In this document: in pieces, positions 54,251 to 64,000 of the stretch
How the letters are laid out: each line of letters starts with the position of its first letter
Position numbering within the stretch: position 1 is the stretch's first letter
Assembly (NCBI GenBank): GCA_009767595.1
Contig: VSDK01026198.1
Coordinates: 259,594-323,593 of the forward strand
From: Symbiodinium kawagutii
Taxonomy: Eukaryota; Sar; Dinophyceae; Suessiales; Symbiodiniaceae
Direction of reading: 5' to 3'
DNA: 64,000 nt
Made by a program: the position numbers and the translations under genes
The notes under the pieces: generated by a model
Database searches by the model: none
The model's input: the letters and a program-made list of their open reading frames with translations, nothing else
Told to the model about the DNA's origin: nothing

Positions 54251-54865
54251 TGATTCAAATATGATTTTTCTCTTAGAGGGCATTGCTTATGATATGACAG
54301 CTTTCAGAATTTCCAGCATTGGTTTGGAAATAGTTTCATTTGATTTTTGCTGTGGGCTAACAGTCCAAGAAATCCACATTTTCCAAAACCCAGAAAGTTT
54401 CAAGGCAGTTATATACCCAGAATGTTTCCGAAAACTTCTGGGTTTTGGACAGTGTCCAAAATCAAAGTATTCGGAAAATAACCATTCATCATTTCTGAAG
54501 CCACCAGCAGCCGCGTCCCAGGACTTTGTCGCCTGTATCTTGTTGATCCTGTGGACCTACCCGCTGGAGCAGGTGGGGAGCGGTGTGGACAGAAACATTG
54601 AAGTTTAAGAAAGCCAGATTGGTTGAACAACTTCAGTACAATGCAATACATGATTATAATTATACCGATGTAAAATCCCAATCGTTCAGTCCAAGTTGTC
54701 TTCAAAAGCGCAATCCGGATTTTAACAGGGCCAAAACTCAAGTGAACTAGAATTATCATTTCATTGTTTATGGATGCATGTATGAAAGTTGGCTTTGCAA
54801 AAGTGGTCATCACCATGAGCATCAAGCCCTTTGTCGTTTAGTAGCTTCCACTTCTCCCTCAGCCA

Positions 54866-56476
54866 GGAGTACGACTACTTCGAGTTCTTCGCAGGTGTTG
54901 GACATCTTACCCAACAGGCAAGGGCATGTGGGTATAAGGCCCTTCGATTTGACATATTGGACAACAAGAAACCCCAAAGCAGAAAATCCAACTTCATGGA
55001 TTTGAACAGCACTTCAGGATTTGCGCTTCTTGGTGAAACTATGCTTCCATGCCTTGTATCTCTCCTGTGTATCTATTATATGTACTGTGGAGTGTTAACG
55101 TTATTTCCTTTGGCCATTGAACACTGATACATATATATTTTTGTTTATGCCATGTTTTCTTTGTGTGAGCTCACTGGGAACCCCGAAAGTACATGATTGG
55201 ACTCAAACTTGTGAGCCGCTACTTCGGACATATCCTCATCAACTAAGGTTGGCCATCATTTGTTTGTTGCGAGCTCGATATGAAGATTTCTCATCCCACT
55301 TTGCGATCAAGTGTGCTTCATTCTCTACCATGAATGCTGGGACATCCAAAAGGAGCCCGTGCTCCAGCACTGGATATGAAGAGTATGCATCCGTGTGGGG
55401 CAGCAATATGTTGGCAGCCAGGAGAATGTTTGAAAACAGTTCACACTTTGTTTGTTAAGATGTTGGCTAAGGGGTTGCAAACAACCAGTCGAACCACGTT
55501 TTGTTCAAGTTCCTATCCAGGTCAAATATGGTTCCCAACACACCGCGAGGACATGTTTGCTTGTACTGCTCACAACAGTACTCGGCGGGGTTTGGACATT
55601 AGAGCAACCACAGGGCTCGGTCCTGGAATTCTTGCCGTGCTTCAGAACTATGCTGCGAAATATATTTGCTGTTGGGGGAATCCGTGCGGTACCTTGATTT
55701 GATTGAATCGACTATATGTGTTGGATTAATTTGTACTTCACCATCAATTAACAAGTATATGGTTGTCATTTAGACACGTATGGTTTGTGGGTGCGTCAGT
55801 ACAGCATATATGCACTTGCATGCTCAGTTTTGTTCACCATAATTAAGTGTTGCAAACAAAAGCCATCAGCCACCTAGGTCACTAAAGTGTCATGGTGGAT
55901 GCAGCATTACGGCGGCCCAACGCCAAAGAGACACTATGGCTATGCCAACACCAACAAAGTGTTGCTGCTGGACAAGGGAAAGCTTCGTGCACATCAACGG
56001 AAACCAAAGAGCGATCGAGTTAGAACTGCTGATGTGTACTTCGATAAGAACGGAATCAAAAGATATAAGGGTAATGCCAACCTACGTCCAACACAGAACG
56101 TTGTAGAGAAAACTTCAGTTATGTTTCTGTTTCCAGCAGCCCCCGTAGATATGTAGAGTTTGAGGGCAACACGTCATTTATATCTCCCAGACATATACGC
56201 ATTGACAGCCAACGTTGGGGCCTGAGGATCTACCCAATGCCTTTTGCCCGACGGGTTGTGGACCTCTTGGAAGAGATGAAGTCCACTCGAAAAGGTGCTC
56301 CTGTTGCGCCAGCTTCCGTGCCAGATGCCCGGGATGTTTTTGCTCAGTGGCCCAGTTCTATTTCTGAGGATTGGGAGTATTCCGCTTTGGCGGATGTCTT
56401 TAGGTATTTGCGGGGAAACCGCCACTTAAAGATTCCCCCAACTGGGCGTGGGATCATACCAGACCGTCTTGCCTAG
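54866..56476 (+). CDS. Methyltransferase-like domain exons of the same gene family
   Basis: Five exons: 54866-55024 (starts EYDYFEFFAGVGHLTQQARA, motif I-like), 55270-55421 (SHFAIKCASFSTMNAGTSKR, in the place of the P-C loop), 55521-55688 (TTVLGGVWTLEQPQGSVLEF, motif VI-like E-Q-P), 55887-56096 (WWMQHYGGPTPKRHYGYANT) and 56137-56476 (SPRHIRIDSQRWGLRIYPMP; ends at a TAG). Acceptors such as CCTATCCAG and GTTTCCAG are good; donors include GT (55689) and probably GC (55025). Catalytic P-C and E-N-V are replaced, so methyl transfer is doubtful and SAM binding is only possible. The family is highly duplicated in dinoflagellate genomes and may itself be mobile. The TAG may be skipped by a GC donor just before it, joining to exons at 57.2-60.5 kb. 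Confidence 0.68.
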
Positions 56477-56639
56477 ACCCATGGTGTACCCATCAATGAT
56501 TCAAGACTGGTATCAATCGTGATTTTACTGAATTTATGGGCTACTTCGCTGGATACCTAGGGTAGTCTTGATAGAACGAATTAAGATTTATGTTGAACAA
56601 ATAGATTTTTTTAACTTTTTTTCACCAAAAAGTTCGGGG

Positions 56640-56850
56640 TAGCTATCAAGCGCTTAGTAAACCGTGTGCAACCCATGATTTAACCGTGTGCACCCGTGAT
56701 TTTCGAGATCAAACCCTAGGTATTTATCACAAACCTCGGGTTTCAAAAAAAAAACCAGGTTTTTCCTAACCCGTGTGCAACCCGTGTGCAACCCGTGATT
56801 TACCCGTGTGCACCCGTGAAAAAAATCACGGGTTAGAGCCTCAGAAACTG
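56640..56850. repeat. AACCCGTGTGCAACCCGTGATTT repeat with inverted end
   Basis: Repeated words CCGTGTGCAACCCGTGA and CCCGTGTGCACCCGTGA, then the complement TCACGGGTTA at 56827-56836. Similar CCCGTGTTT words occur at 49083-49145, on the other side of the spliced gene. Confidence 0.75.
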
Positions 56851-57168
56851 GTATGTTTTGGAACAGGTTTTTTGGTGTTTTTTCATTGATTTGATAGGAG
56901 TTTATGGGGTCTGTGATGGCTTGGAGACGGTTCAAATTCGAATGTTTTGCATATAGAGCTGCAATTCGGGTGTTCTGCGACGCCACCGGAACCAGTTGGG
57001 AAAAGGTCCGAACAAGAAAAGCATAACTTGACAGAGTTGACTTCAGTTTTGGTGCTTCATAACATGTCACAGATGTCGCAGGATGAATACATACCGGATA
57101 ACATTTTTTGCGTGCTCTTCCCGTAGCCATTTTACAATCCTTTTGGTCGACGGTACAACCCTTCTGGG

Positions 57169-60100
57169 ATGTCTAGGCAACCGGAATCGGTGAGTGAGGG
57201 CAACTCTCAACGGTGGAGCTGCACCACGTTGGGGGAAGGGCTCAAACATGTTTCAGAAGAAGCAGCCGGTGGTGACATGAGTGAAACAGAGCTGCTGATG
57301 CAACTCGAGGACCACGAGAAATGACCATTGTTTAGACACTGAACTTTACCCACCACATTTTCATACATTGTATGATGCTGCATTTAATGTTCACCGATCT
57401 TACGTGTTCGTGCTTGTTGATCATCTTTAGCATCCATTTATAAGATGAGAGTGTGGGGTTCAACCTTCAGGAGATTGACAAGCGAATCTCGGCCAACGAC
57501 ACATCAATACAGCCCAGTGTCATAACCCCAGACTGTGAACTCATTTCGGTTTTTACAAGTGTCAACAATCTCTTCACCACACCCTCGTCTCCGCCGTCCT
57601 TCTGAGGCTCCTGAACCTGTGGAAGATGCAGAGACGCTGCCGGTCAGCCCCAGGGATCTTTCTGAATTTTGGATGATCGTCCTTGAACTTTGCGGTACAT
57701 GTTTGAAGGGTCATCCTGGTATAATGAGTATATAAGCACTTGGGGAGTGGGAGTATCTGTCCTATCTATGTTAATTATATTTCATATATAGTGATTGGAC
57801 AATGGTCATTCTTGGTCAAACAATGGTTCTACTTATGTGGTGCTGAATCTTTTGGTGTAACGCTAGAACATCCTAGCGCAAATCTGGATTCAATGCGGTG
57901 TCACCGATAGGCCACAGAAGATGAACTACGATCGCACATGTCCAGCGATGGCAACAACGATGCAGTGGTCTTTAGGCCGCACTATCAGATTACGAAAGGA
58001 AACAATTAGAAGATTCCAAACAAAAGTGAATGATGTGAAGCCGATATTTTCCTTGTTGTTTGTTGATCTTGTTCTGTTATACTATGTGTTTTTGCTTAGG
58101 ACGAACCTTCGGAGGTTACCACCCCAAGAACCGAGACAACAACACCTTGCGAAGAACCATCTCCCGTTCCTGAACGTCAAGAAGCTCTTGTGCCTGAAGC
58201 TGGTTCTACAGTCAACTCTGGAAGGAAGATACCAGTGGGTATGACAATGCGTCAGGCTTGGAGTATCAATCCAATAGTCTGTAGAATCGGAACAAATTAC
58301 ATAAGTGTTTGTTTGATCGAGCTTTGCTCATGGTTGCTCTACACCGGTCATTAATTCTTCTGCGCATAAATTGCTAAAGGATAACTTTTCTACACTAAAG
58401 TTAAGAACCTCAACAAAATGGTTGTCCCACCAGTTCACCAATTCTCCCTGGAGTTCCTGCTGCGCCGAGCAGCCAAAGCCAGAATCTATCGAATGGTGGC
58501 GCCGAAGAGCAAGCGCAAGGATCTGGCAGCGCCAGATTACATCATGAAGGAATGGATGAATGGCAATAAGGATTACTTAGCAGATCTATTGACAAAATCG
58601 AACTTCGACAAGGACTGGTTTTGTTGGAATTGATAGCTGACTTGATTTCTTCCTAGGAGGCTTGCCTTATGCGCATGGACCTAAATCACTGACCCATTCA
58701 AATCTTTGTTTGAATCTCACACCCGATGTGCAGGAGGCGTTCTTTAGTGAAGTGCTGACGATAGTGAAACAGAAAAAAACCTTCCAGTTAGTGGTGGATG
58801 AGGGCTGGCACAGTGAGAGCGAGCTCAAGGAATTGGGCTGGAGTGCGTGGTATCCTTAGCGTTAGTTCATTGGGGCCTTCCAATCTTGTTGAACCACATG
58901 GTTGTTTGTTCTGATTACTTATATGCTGCATTAATATTTGTTGTCCGCCAATCTAGGGCAAAGATCAACGGAGCGAAGACTCGTTGTTTGGCCCTGGGCG
59001 AAACACACACCAGGCCAAGCATAGAACCTCAATGGCTGCCAATGTGTTTCATGTATCTCATTGTTTGCATCTAGCCATTCGTTCTTTTGGCCTGCCTCAT
59101 TGCAGGCGCAATGCCTACGACGGTGATTTGGAATATTGGGTGGTTCTGAAAGAAACAGCCAAAAGGATGGAGGAAAGCTCGTATGAAATTGAACAGCGAA
59201 AGCGACAGAAGGCACATTACGTATCATATGTCATTCTATGATTAGTAGCATACCACATTTTCGATGATAGAAAATATGCTGTATAAATATGTTCATCGCA
59301 GCATTTGTGATGATAATTTCTCAGCATCCTCACTCCGCTCCTGCTGCAGACCGACAAAGATCCAACCAGCAATCTTGGGACCAACTTCGATGGATTGGAT
59401 GCTCGGGAAATGAGAGAGAATCAGGAGAAGGCAAAGAAAGCTGAGCCCCAAGAAGTTTCCAAGTACATGCAGGACTGGCCATCGTAGAATCCTTTCTAGA
59501 CATAAAATGTGGCAAACACTTGTGTGTTGAACTTGTACTTTATCCATGTTGACATTTCCCCTGCTTAGACCAAAGAAACACTGAAGAAATTTCTCACATC
59601 GATGATGAGCAAAGCTGGGAAACTTCGATCTTTAGTGCGCGATCTCCGAAAGACATATTCTGAGGCAGCTACTTCACAGTGCCTTGACAACCATGTTAAT
59701 TGAACATATACAGGGGGTTACGGCTATAGTATCTTGAAGAGGGGTTGCTTGTGCAATCACAACTTCAGCTTTCCCATGCGTGCCTCCACACCACTTCAGG
59801 TGCATTTCGACCTTGGAGACTGACATTGCAAGTGTTGACACTCACTACGACAAATGCAACGAAGCATGGGCCAAGGGCGAGGTGGATGATTTTAAGACTG
59901 AATCGTTCCTAGGACAAGGTTAATGCCAGCATCGAAATGATATGCGCAATCTTAGAACGAATCATTTGCCTAGCCTACTCTTGAATCTGTTGATGTGCCA
60001 AATCAACAATCACGATTGTTGAGATGTTTTCCGCTTAAGGTGGTACAGAATGGCAGAACAGTGCATGAAAGATGCGACCTTTGTGCGCTCCACTTAGTCA

Positions 60101-60467
60101 TGATACTTTTTATTTGTCTTGAGGGGTATGCAAAAGATCAATTCAAAACGAAACCGATTAATAGAACATTATGATAAACAAGTCACTGGTGTCCTTGTAT
60201 GACCCAGGTGTGCAAAAGCCACTGCGAATGAGACCAAAATCAGGACTGTTTCATTCAACTTGTTGTTTGAACGATTAGCTTGTATACATGCCCACTGGCT
60301 AGCGTTGCAGGAATGCCAAGAAGTATTATGACAAGAAGGACGATCCTGAGGGTGTGCCAGAGAGTGGTGCACCCAAGCTTAAGTCCAAAAAGAGTAAGAA
60401 GGATAAGGATCAAAAGGAGGACAAGGAGACTAAGTCTAAATCCAAGAAGGATAAAAAGTCCAAGTAG
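57169..60467 (+). CDS. Multi-exon coiled-coil/Lys-rich gene, likely C-terminal part of the family
   Basis: About twelve short exons: 57169-57321 (MSRQPESVSEGN; SETELLMQLEDHEK), ~57441-57520 (NLQEIDKRISANDTSI), ~57585-57660, 58100-58238 (Pro/Glu/Thr-rich), 58406-58612 (HQFSLEFLLRRAAKARIYRM; DYIMKEWMNGNKDYLADLLT), 58734-58846 (FQLVVDEGWHSESELKELGW), 58957-58978, 59106-59211 (NAYDGDLEYWVVLKETAKRM), 59350-59472, 59569-59678 (KKFLTSMMSKAGKLRSLVRD), 59800-59918 and 60311-60467 (Lys/Ser/Asp repeats; stop TAG). Every acceptor is C/TAG with a pyrimidine tract. Donors mix GT (58239, 59679), GC (59212) and GA (58613, 59473). The WHSE...YDG...YWV order is one I recall from the same dinoflagellate family as 49991-56476. 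Function unknown; the tail could bind nucleic acid. Confidence 0.6.
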
Positions 60468-60638
60468 ATGCGAGTGAGGTTTAGCGGGGTAGGCTTGTGC
60501 TTCCGATGCGCTTCTCAACACTTGGAAGCTTTGCAATGAAATTGAACGATTTTTTCTGTTCTAACCGGTCATCTATAATACATGATTTAAAGCAAACCAT
60601 ATCTGAAAACACTGCTTTACTATAAACATCAATTATCT

Positions 60639-61130
60639 TTGTTTGGGTGTTCTTACCTGTTTTTTTTGCAAAGCTGTCTGTGTTTGCGAGCGGCGTTGGG
60701 CTTTGCCACAAGCGGGGTTTTGCCCTCACCAAGTCAGCTTTGGCAATTTAACCAAGATGGCCATCCTTTGTGGAACGTACCACAATCCTACGGCACAAAA
60801 AATCAAAGTGTTGAAGCTGCCACTGACAACAGTTACACACTCACTAGATCCAAGTTCCTTAGCCAATCGTGCCTGTGAAATTTTCACCAGTTCAATCTAC
60901 GGAAAGCCAACCGCAGCCAGGTCGCAAAAGGGCTGGGCATACCCTTCGAGGGATGAGCGCAGCAATGGGTGAAGGAGCCATGACCTCAGTTGAGACTGGG
61001 TGTAGCGGAGCCAAATCCATGTTTGATTTCTTCGAATTTATTTTCGTACCATTGCATACCCTGAGTAACCGTGATATGTTTCACCTCAAGAATCCGCAAT
61101 TTGTCACCAACTCTTTATGACAGCTCCTAC
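60639..61130 (+). other. Exon-like scraps, unresolved
   Basis: Plus-strand frames change repeatedly (for example PSPSQLWQFNQDGHPLWNVP, then GKPTAARSQKGWAYPSRDER in other frames). It may contain exons of an unrecognised gene or a pseudogene; no join was convincing. Confidence 0.25.
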
Positions 61131-61281
61131 CGATCATGGCGAGACACCTGAAGAGGAATTACGGGATCTTTTGAGTTGCCATCGTTCTGATCCTTGACTT
61201 AGTTCGGTCACCGATTTTTTCATTGGTTTTAAGTTTGTGTTTTGTTAATGTTTGAACTCTTTTGGGGATGAGAGTTTTCAT

Positions 61282-62050
61282 ATGCTTACATCCAACCGTC
61301 AGGACGATGGCTTTCCTTTTCCTTGGGCCAGCATGTCATCCTCTGCATCATCCCCTTCTACTAGTAGCACAGCTGTTAACCGGAAACGGGATTGTCCAAC
61401 TACGGCGACACCAATCGCTACAGAACGTGCAGCCCGACGGCGTGAAGATACAGAGCCATCGCCCAGGTTGAGAGAACTAATTTCTGACTGTGATAAACTG
61501 GAATGTATTATGTTGAAACTGTGCGCTCCCAATTCTTCAGCTGGCGTCGTACTTCGGCACGCAATCCGAACATTGGAAAAGCTTCTCCGTTGTGAATCAC
61601 CTATGATTTTTAAGATTGGGTTTTCTCACAATCCAATTTGGCGATGGCAGAACAAAATCTACGGCTACTCCCAAGCCAAAGAAAAATGGAGCCACATGTG
61701 GATACTACACTATGCCCATGAACCTTACACCTGCGCGATGTTGGAGGCAGCGCTGATAGAAAAATTTGGCAGCACCTCCGCTGAATAAAGTGGGAAGAAC
61801 AAAGGACCACTATACTCTTTCATTTTTAATTGTGACCCCTTTATTGTTTTGGGTTCCTTTTATTTTTTCGGAAACCCTTTGCCAATAAGGTACACAAGGA
61901 TGTTACAACCTTAGGCTGGGCGGCGACACTGTCAACCCCGAGCTGGCTACAGACACCAGCCGGTACACTACATATGTCGTGTACAGGTCTTTCCGGGTGC
62001 CTCCTCCAATCCCCCCACTTCCTAATGGAAGTGACTTAGTTTCACGGTAG
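61282..62050 (+). CDS. GIY-YIG/T5orf172-like nuclease-fold protein, two exons
   Basis: Exon 1 (61282 to about 61783) has a Ser/Thr-rich start with a basic patch, a helix (LRELISDCDKLECIMLKLCA), then the likely core: MIFKIGFSHNPIWRWQNKIY and MLEAALIEKFGST. This K-I-G-x-S/T...R pattern followed by LEAxLI resembles GIY-YIG superfamily proteins of the T5orf172 kind. Exon 2 (about 61890-62050) continues with YNLRLGGDTVNP and YTTYVVYRSFRVPPP and ends at TAG. The intervening ~105 bp begins near GCTGAATAAAG and ends AATAAG; exact borders are not settled. I recall similar proteins as multicopy genes in dinoflagellates. The strict GIY motif is altered, so nuclease activity is uncertain. The start could be upstream if another exon exists. 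Confidence 0.5.
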
Positions 62051-62218
62051 ATGTGTTCACAACCAAAGGGTGGCAAGCTGAAAACTGAAAAGCTAATGGC
62101 GCGCAGAACTTGATTATATAGTTTGACAGCATGCCCTACTCAGAACATGATTCCATGTACAATGTTTCATTCCAGTCCAAGACGGGCGGTGGTTTCAGAA
62201 CAAGTCTTGCCTAGGTAG

Positions 62219-64000
62219 ATACTTGATACCCTGGTTCACTCCCTCCTCTCTTTCGCATGTTCTTGTCATGTGTCCAACTGGGCCAACCACTGTTTGTTTG
62301 CCAAGGCCTCTTGTCGCGGGGCCATCCGAACGGCCCGGGACGTCGTGGCAGACTTGGGTGAGGAGGCGGCTTCGAAGTCAGAGGGCCTTGTGCGATTGGC
62401 TCAAACAAGTCTCACAAACTCAGAAAGGGCATGTCACCAAATTATGACAAAGGAGTACAATTTGGCTCTTCCGATCCCGAAGCATTGGGTGGATACCAAA
62501 GAATCCTCCTTGAAGATTCCAATGCTTCGCTTTCGGGACTGGCTATCCTTTCTCCTGACGAACAACTGTTTGCACATTCTCTGTGGTTTGCTGGCGCCAA
62601 ACCAAACCAGGCAGGCTGCAATCTTTGAAGCGTTTTGGACAAGGTATGAAAAGCTATTCCCGGAGCACCCTCTGTATAAGAAAGCTGCTGCTGGACAGAT
62701 GTGCTTGCAGAGGGTGATACCACTCTTGCTGCACGGCGATGAGGGCCGAGGCAAGCGGAGAAATGCCTTTATGGTGCTCAATCTACATAGCCCTTTAGGC
62801 AGAGGAGTTGCGGCTGGATTGTATGGCGACGGCTCTGGGGCAAAACGGAAGTATCTCAAAATGTTGCCGAACTTTTTGGGCCACAGCTACACAAATCGTT
62901 TTTTGGTGTTTGCCGTGCCAAAGCAGGACTACACTGGAAAGAACAGCCATGTTTGGGATATCATTTTGCAAGCTGTCGCTGCAGAGCTCAAGTACATGAC
63001 GGATGTTGGTGTGGAGCATGATGGCCTTCGCTACCACGCGGTCTGCGTGGGCGTGACTGGTGATTGGCCATTTTTGGCCAAGGCTGGCTATCTGGAAAGA
63101 ACATTTATGAATGTTCCAAAGCACAGAGCTGCTGATGCGCAACAAGGTGCCAATGGTGATGATGAGAACAACGATGAGCAAAGAAGGCAGAGACCGCGAA
63201 GACAGCCGCGAAAAGACCCCAGCGGGATCTGCCATCTTTGCAGGGCAGGACAACCTGCCTTCCCGTTTGAGCAGATCAACACCCGGCAGCCAAGATGGCT
63301 GAGCTCCATGTTCACCCAGTCGCCGTTTTCGTGGCCAAGTCCTTTCGAAGATATTGATCATTGCCCCGGCCAACTTCCAGCACTGTTTCAATTTGACATT
63401 TTTCATTGCTGGCACCTGGGAATGGCTCGCAACTTCCTCGGCAGCATGTTGGCAGCGCTCAGTTTTCTGGAAGATCAGCCAAACATCGATGCAAGGTTCG
63501 AAGAGTTGACGCGGAAGTACCTTTGCTTCTGCCGCCAGCACAAGCGTCAAGCTCACATCCAGAAACTTACGAAGGAGCACATCAACTGGCCATCTACGTC
63601 CCACTATCCAACTGGTGGTTGGCACAAGGGCGATTTGAGCACGTCATTGATGCTTTGGGTGGAAGCAAGATGGATGAGTGAGCAATGGGATGACCCGATG
63701 CTTGCGGTTGCTGGCGAAGCTTGTTCTGCCATCAACCAATGCCTACGCGCTATGTACAATGGCGCGGTATGGTTTGACAAGGATGAAGCTGTGGAAACTG
63801 CGCAGCTTGGCCTTAGGTTCTTGCGGCGGTACAGCACCCTTGCTTCCATGGCAAACCAGAATGGTCAGAAGCTGTGGCTGGTGATGCCGAAGGCACACGC
63901 CATGCATCACATCATGCTTTCCCTGCTACACCAGTCCCAATGTGTAGATCACATTTGGAACCCTCTTGCCAGCTCGGTCCAACAGGATGAGGGCTATATT
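62219..64000 (+). CDS. Large exon of a dinoflagellate-expanded family (transposase-derived?), cut by the window edge
   Basis: Open for 594 codons from just after a TAG (62216-62218) to the last base of the window. It begins with a Cys/His-containing segment (CSCHVSNWANHCLFAKASCR), then LRFRDWLSFLLTNNCLHIL, LLLHGDEGRGKRRNAFMVL, LKMLPNFLGHSYTNRFLVFA, CVGVTGDWPFLAKAGYLERT, SGICHLCRAGQPAFPFEQI, DIFHCWHLGMARNFLGSMLA and YPTGGWHKGDLSTSLM. A D-x-F-H...H-L-G motif after a C-x-x-C module is reminiscent of transposase-derived proteins of the CACTA (tnp2) or KDZ kind, but I cannot place a D-D-E triad with confidence. I recognise the family as abundant and uncharacterised in dinoflagellates. A low-complexity Asp/Asn/Arg insert lies near 63140-63215. 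The first coding exon is probably upstream; an acceptor-like GGTTTCAG (ending 62199) and CCTAGGTAG precede it. Confidence 0.66.
   Translation, partial: MLDTLVHSLLSFACSCHVSNWANHCLFAKASCRGAIRTARDVVADLGEEAASKSEGLVRLAQTSLTNSERACHQIMTKEYNLALPIPKHWVDTKESSLKIPMLRFRDWLSFLLTNNCLHILCGLLAPNQTRQAAIFEAFWTRYEKLFPEHPLYKKAAAGQMCLQRVIPLLLHGDEGRGKRRNAFMVLNLHSPLGRGVAAGLYGDGSGAKRKYLKMLPNFLGHSYTNRFLVFAVPKQDYTGKNSHVWDIILQAVAAELKYMTDVGVEHDGLRYHAVCVGVTGDWPFLAKAGYLERTFMNVPKHRAADAQQGANGDDENNDEQRRQRPRRQPRKDPSGICHLCRAGQPAFPFEQINTRQPRWLSSMFTQSPFSWPSPFEDIDHCPGQLPALFQFDIFHCWHLGMARNFLGSMLAALSFLEDQPNIDARFEELTRKYLCFCRQHKRQAHIQKLTKEHINWPSTSHYPTGGWHKGDLSTSLMLWVEARWMSEQWDDPMLAVAGEACSAINQCLRAMYNGAVWFDKDEAVETAQLGLRFLRRYSTLASMANQNGQKLWLVMPKAHAMHHIMLSLLHQSQCVDHIWNPLASSVQQDEGYI

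Noticed and set aside
62795..63625. 276-codon minus-strand frame
   Set aside because: It lies wholly opposite the strongly protein-like plus-strand frame at 62219-64000 and is a shadow of it.
1..64000. tRNA, rRNA or spliced-leader RNA genes
   Set aside because: I looked for cloverleaf-type pairs, rRNA core words and the full 22-base leader on both strands by eye and saw none; a covariance-model scan was not possible.

Overview
The window looks like a nuclear contig of a dinoflagellate, most likely a symbiont-type (Suessiales/Symbiodiniaceae) genome. Four things point there: protein families I recognise from those genomes (from memory; no search was run), genes split into many short exons with GC or GA donors beside GT donors, dense retroelement debris, and very large simple-sequence and minisatellite arrays. 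There are two assembly gaps, at 8704-9065 and 38688-38913.

Layout. 1-5.8 kb is non-coding, with a 231-bp tandem duplication. 5.8-9.4 kb is a minisatellite and segmental-duplication block built from ATCC/GTCC tetranucleotides and four copies of a ~345-bp element. 9.4-13.1 kb is mostly degenerate GTTGGTGA-type repeats with one exon-like fragment. 13.2-14.0 kb carries an intact intronless gene for a predicted secreted or membrane-anchored SAM-methyltransferase-like protein. 14-17.6 kb is repeats plus one exon-like fragment.

17.68-33.14 kb is one Ty1/copia-type LTR retrotransposon: 245-bp LTRs with six differences, a primer-binding site, frameshifted gag and protease, a methyltransferase-like linker domain, an intact integrase frame, and a reverse transcriptase/RNase H region that has lost the segment holding the catalytic Asp-Asp motif. 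It has been split by a 7.2-kb insertion (20.35-27.54 kb) that carries antisense, intron-bearing coding segments, and by a ~0.4-kb MITE-like insertion (28.36-28.76 kb).

33.2-42.8 kb is gene-free: GATA arrays, pyrimidine-rich and purine-rich minisatellites, fold-back repeats and TTTTAAAAGTT palindromes. 42.8-48.7 kb is a DIRS-like tyrosine-recombinase retrotransposon that sits directly against that array. It encodes a small membrane/coiled-coil protein, a Gag-like protein, then (after an in-frame TAG) RT, RNase H, a C5-methyltransferase-like domain and a tyrosine recombinase.

50-60.5 kb holds one or two multi-exon genes of a dinoflagellate-expanded family whose middle part is again a methyltransferase-like domain. 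61.3-62.05 kb holds a two-exon GIY-YIG/T5orf172-like gene. From 62.2 kb to the right edge runs a ~594-codon open frame of another dinoflagellate-expanded family with some resemblance to transposase-derived proteins.

The most unusual theme is that three unrelated contexts within 30 kb (copia linker, DIRS pol, spliced gene) contain what looks like the same divergent DNA-cytosine-methyltransferase-like fold. The second is the antisense intron-bearing cargo inside the copia element, whose presumed introns are studded with a TTTACTTGAGCA word.
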